From an uncultured Blautia sp. (GTDB lineage Bacteria > Bacillota > Clostridia > Lachnospirales > Lachnospiraceae): a DNA stretch of 64,000 nucleotides. How positions within the stretch are numbered: position 1 is the first letter of the stretch; every line of letters begins with the position of its first letter. A program made the position numbers and the translations under genes. A model generated the notes under the pieces. It searched no databases and had not been told where the DNA came from. It saw only the letters and a list, made by a program, of their open reading frames with translations. The stretch covers positions 4,282-68,281 of the forward strand of contig CABSEJ010000002.1 of assembly GCA_902476765.1 (NCBI GenBank), written 5' to 3'. This document shows, piece after piece, positions 61,331-64,000 of the stretch.

Positions 61331-61480
61331 AACATTTGTAAGTCCAAGCAAAAAATCTGTACTGACGTTATAAAATAGCGCCAGCTTAATCAGAAAATCA
61401 ATAGGCATCTGACGAGTTCCCTTTTCATATCGTCGATAAACTTCTCGCTGACACCCTAGATATTCTGGTATTTCACTTAT
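61304..61480 (-). pseudogene. C-terminal remnant of an XRE/HTH_3-type regulator
   Basis: The minus strand is open for 58 codons after a stop and reads ISEIPEYLGCQREVYRRYEKG, then MPIDFLIKLALFYNVSTDFLLG. This is the second half of a Cro/C1-type helix-turn-helix domain (recognition helix, then the YxxGxRxxPxxxLxKLAxFYNVSxDxLLG pattern). The first helices and any start codon are missing. It is too short for the track of long frames, but the match to the family pattern is strong. It is probably left from a decayed mobile or toxin-antitoxin-like module. Confidence 0.65.
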
Positions 61481-61527
61481 CTATACTGTGATATGACACT
61501 TATAAAAAATCAGTCTTCTGTCATCAC

Positions 61528-61581
61528 AAAAATACCCAGGTACTAAACCATATAACCCTCTGGTTTAGTCCTGGGTATTTT
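61528..61581. terminator. Terminator after purL
   Basis: AATACCCAGG-TACTAAACCA (61531-61550) pairs with TGGTTTAGTCCTGGGTATT (61561-61579), broken by one bulged base, loop 10 bases. T-rich sequence follows on both strands. It lies 27 bp past the purL stop. Confidence 0.85.
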
Positions 61582-61607
61582 ATTTCCGGCTTACTCAGCC
61601 TTTTCTT

Positions 61608-64000
61608 TTATTTGAAATATTCTACGCCAGATTCAAAAATCTGAATATCCTGCTGTCCGTAAATGTTTACGGCCACGCCGTCTCCCCGTCTTTCAGAGTG
61701 AGCCATTTTGCCCAGCACACGTCCGTCAGGACTGGTGATTCCTTCGATGGCGCAGTATGAGCCATTTACGTTCCACTCTTCATCCATGGTGATATTTCCG
61801 TCCAAATCACAATACTGTGTGGCAACCTGTCCGTTCTCAAACAGTTTCTTCAGCCACTGTTCATTGGCTACGAAACGGCCTTCACCGTGGGAAGCCGGGT
61901 TTGTGTAAACCTTGCCAAGCTCTGCTTTTTGCAGCCATGGAGACTTGTTGGTAACTACTTTTGTATAAACCATCTTGGAAATATGGCGTCCAATGGTGTT
62001 AAAGGTCAGAGTGGGGGAATCCTCTGTCTGTCCTACAATCTCTCCGTGTGGAACCAGCCCCAGCTTAATCAAAGCCTGGAAGCCGTTACAGATACCCAGA
62101 GCCAGACCATCCCTCTTATTCAGCAGGTCCATTACCGCTTCCTTTATCTTCTCGTTCTGGAAAACAGTGGCAAAGAATTTTGCAGAGCCGTCCGGCTCGT
62201 CGCCTGCGGAAAAGCCTCCCGGGAACATAATCATCTGTGCCTGGCTGATAGCTTTCTCAAAGCATTCCACGGAATCCCTGATGTCCTGTGGGTCCAGGTT
62301 TTTAAACACCTTGGTGACAACCTTAGCCCCTACCCTCTCAAAGGCCTTCGTGCTGTCATATTCGCAGTTCGTTCCCGGAAATACGGGAATAAATACGGTA
62401 GGCTGGGCAATCTTGTGGGAGCAGATATGCACCTCTTTTGTGTCATAAAGCCCTTTATCCATATTTTTGGTGGCATCGTCTGTCTCAGAGCCTGAGCGGG
62501 TTTTAAATACCTTTTCCAAAGGCGCTTTCCAAGTTTCCAAAGCCTCTGCCATGGTCAGCTTCACGTTCTTATATTCCAGAGACGCTGTATCTGTCACTTC
62601 ACCGATAACCGTATAAGTGATAGCCAGCTGTCCAACCTGCCCCTCTGTTACTTCGCAGATAATATCTCCAAAGCCCGGGGAGAATAAATCTCTTTCATCT
62701 ACATTATGCTCCAGCTTCACGCCCTTCTGGTTTCCAAAGGCCATCTTAGACACTGCAGCGGCAATACCCTGGCGGTCTAAAGCATAGGCAGAAACTACAC
62801 GTCCGGCCTGAATATCTTCATGAAGCTTTCCGTACTGCTCTTTCAGCTTCTCAAAATCAGGAAGGTCATAGGCAGCCTTTGGCATTCTCAGCCATACCAG
62901 TTTATTTCCTGGTTTCTTCAGCTCAGGCGTGATAATATCCCTCTGTTTTGCCACATCCACAGCAAAGGATACCAGGGTAGGCGGCACGTCAATATCATTG
63001 AAGGTGCCGGACATGGAATCCTTTCCTCCGATAGAGGGAAGTCCGAAGCCAATCTGGGCCGCATAAGCTCCCAGGAGAGCTGCAAAAGGCTGGCTCCAGC
63101 GGTGTGGCTCCTCTGTCATTCTTCTGAAATATTCCTGGAAGGTAAAGCGGATTTTGCTGTAATCTCCACCGGAAGCCACAATCCTGGCCACAGACTCTGT
63201 CACTGCATATACAGCTCCATGATAGGGGCTCCAGGAGGATAAATAGGGGTCAAAACCGTAGCTCATCATGGTAACCGTCTGGGTTTTTCCGTTCTGCACC
63301 GGAACCTTAGCCACCATGGTCTGGGTTTCTGTAAGCTGGTATTTTCCTCCGTAAGGCATGAAAACGCTGCCGGCGCCGATAGAACCGTCGAACATTTCCA
63401 CCAAGCCCTTCTGGGAGCATACATTCAAATCAGCCAAAGTATCCAGCCATTTTTTCTTCACATCCGGAATATCTCCGGAGCGTTCTAACACATTGCCTTC
63501 TGAGACAGGCACTTCCACAAATACGTCTGTCTCCTGATGGGCTCCGTTGGTATCCAGGAAAGCTCTGGACAGGTCTACAATGGTCTTTCCTCTCCAGTTC
63601 ATTACTAATCTGGGCTCTTTGGTAACCTCAGCCACCACAACAGCCTCTAAGTTTTCTTCCTTGGCAAAATCCAGGAAAGCATCCACATCCTTGGGGTCCA
63701 CTACCACAGCCATACGCTCCTGGGACTCGGAAATTGCAATTTCTGTGCCGTCCAGACCAGCATATTTCTTAGGTACCTTATCCAAATCTATTTTCAGGCC
63801 TGCAGCCAACTCGCCGATAGCCACAGATACACCGCCTGCACCAAAGTCGTTACATTTCTTGATAATTTTGCTGACTTCCTCTCTGCGGAACAGCCTCTGA
63901 ATCTTTCTCTCTGTGGGCGCATTTCCCTTCTGTACCTCGGCGCCGCAGGTTTCAATAGAGGCTTCCGTGTGAACCTTGGAGGAACCGGTAGCTCCGCCGC
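61608..64000 (-). CDS. purL: Phosphoribosylformylglycinamidine synthase, single-chain PurL (cut by window edge)
   Basis: The frame is open to the right edge without a start; the visible part is about 797 residues of an enzyme usually near 1,250. It converts FGAR to FGAM in purine synthesis with ATP and glutamine. The edge begins GGATGSSKVHTEAS, then FGAGGVSVAIGE (AIRS-like domain) and GLPSIGGKDSMSGTF. The C-terminal glutamine amidotransferase domain has FPGTNCEYDS, FPGGFSAGDEPDGSAKF, the nucleophile Cys in ALGICNGFQAL, and SHGEGRF with the catalytic His. The fused amidotransferase shows that this is the large single-chain form, not the PurLQS complex of Bacillus. Confidence 0.96.
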   Translation of the reverse strand, partial: GGATGSSKVHTEASIETCGAEVQKGNAPTERKIQRLFRREEVSKIIKKCNDFGAGGVSVAIGELAAGLKIDLDKVPKKYAGLDGTEIAISESQERMAVVVDPKDVDAFLDFAKEENLEAVVVAEVTKEPRLVMNWRGKTIVDLSRAFLDTNGAHQETDVFVEVPVSEGNVLERSGDIPDVKKKWLDTLADLNVCSQKGLVEMFDGSIGAGSVFMPYGGKYQLTETQTMVAKVPVQNGKTQTVTMMSYGFDPYLSSWSPYHGAVYAVTESVARIVASGGDYSKIRFTFQEYFRRMTEEPHRWSQPFAALLGAYAAQIGFGLPSIGGKDSMSGTFNDIDVPPTLVSFAVDVAKQRDIITPELKKPGNKLVWLRMPKAAYDLPDFEKLKEQYGKLHEDIQAGRVVSAYALDRQGIAAAVSKMAFGNQKGVKLEHNVDERDLFSPGFGDIICEVTEGQVGQLAITYTVIGEVTDTASLEYKNVKLTMAEALETWKAPLEKVFKTRSGSETDDATKNMDKGLYDTKEVHICSHKIAQPTVFIPVFPGTNCEYDSTKAFERVGAKVVTKVFKNLDPQDIRDSVECFEKAISQAQMIMFPGGFSAGDEPDGSAKFFATVFQNEKIKEAVMDLLNKRDGLALGICNGFQALIKLGLVPHGEIVGQTEDSPTLTFNTIGRHISKMVYTKVVTNKSPWLQKAELGKVYTNPASHGEGRFVANEQWLKKLFENGQVATQYCDLDGNITMDEEWNVNGSYCAIEGITSPDGRVLGKMAHSERRGDGVAVNIYGQQDIQIFESGVEYFK

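Noticed and set aside
57025..61480. Prophage or genomic island boundaries around the OLD gene
   Set aside because: No integrase, phage structural gene, attachment-site duplication or tRNA gene is present.
1..64000. CRISPR array, rRNA or tRNA genes
   Set aside because: No regularly spaced repeats and no tRNA or rRNA signatures were seen in any gap.

Overview
The window looks like a chromosomal segment of a spore-forming, diderm-free Firmicute of the class Clostridia, most likely family Lachnospiraceae (Blautia/Dorea-like). This is inferred from moderate GC, strong AGGAGG-type ribosome binding sites, a split pair of class B penicillin-binding proteins as in spore formers, a Spo0E-like phosphatase, a PASTA-kinase operon, a DNPR-type (meso-diaminopimelate) MurE and YesM/YesN-type sugar regulation. 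No rRNA, tRNA, CRISPR array or complete insertion sequence was seen. Both end genes (aroE, purL) are cut by the window edge.

Layout. 1-1445: end of aroE (+) facing the molybdopterin genes moaC-mogA (-). 1457-15083: division and cell-wall (dcw) cluster on the minus strand, read mraZ-rsmH-ftsL-pbp // spoVD-like pbp-mraY-murD-ftsW-murA-ftsQ // ftsZ. Here // marks an intrinsic terminator with a new promoter (10.6 kb) or a new promoter only (2.75 kb). The mraZ promoter carries four phased MraZ boxes. MurG and FtsA are not in the cluster. 15109-16591: Spo0E-like protein and ychF. 16795-29836: housekeeping operons murE-priA-def-fmt-rsmB-rlmN-prpC-prkC, a terminator, then rsgA-rpe-thiN. 30015-31892: a dihydrouridine synthase and a decayed GtrII-type glucosyltransferase gene.

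Accessory half. 32008-37424: FtsX-type ABC transporter with an OmpR-type two-component system; helically phased TGTCAG boxes sit on the transporter promoter. 37617-38915: MATE efflux gene. 38905-49525: a nine-gene operon for uptake and conversion of an unknown acid sugar: two ABC permeases, a UroD-fold protein, a lipoprotein binding protein, an enolase-superfamily dehydratase, a zinc dehydrogenase, a KduD/IdnO-like reductase and a YesM/YesN two-component system. 49711-55080: ABC-2 exporter divergent from a NarL-type two-component system, with a MITE-like element between them. 55114-56976: an ammonium transporter fused to a PII domain, behind a consensus promoter and two leader hairpins. 57297-59153: a stand-alone OLD-family ATPase/TOPRIM nuclease. 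59228-61480: decayed genes (frameshifted MATE, Rpn nuclease tail, XRE regulator tail). 61608-64000: single-chain purL.

Best candidates for something new: the UroD-like acid-sugar operon with its own sensor; the PII-fused Amt gene with its structured leader; the lone OLD nuclease with a cysteine cluster lying in a repeat- and remnant-rich stretch; and the inverted pair of near-identical 97-bp intergenic repeats, one of which supplies the stop codon of a histidine kinase.
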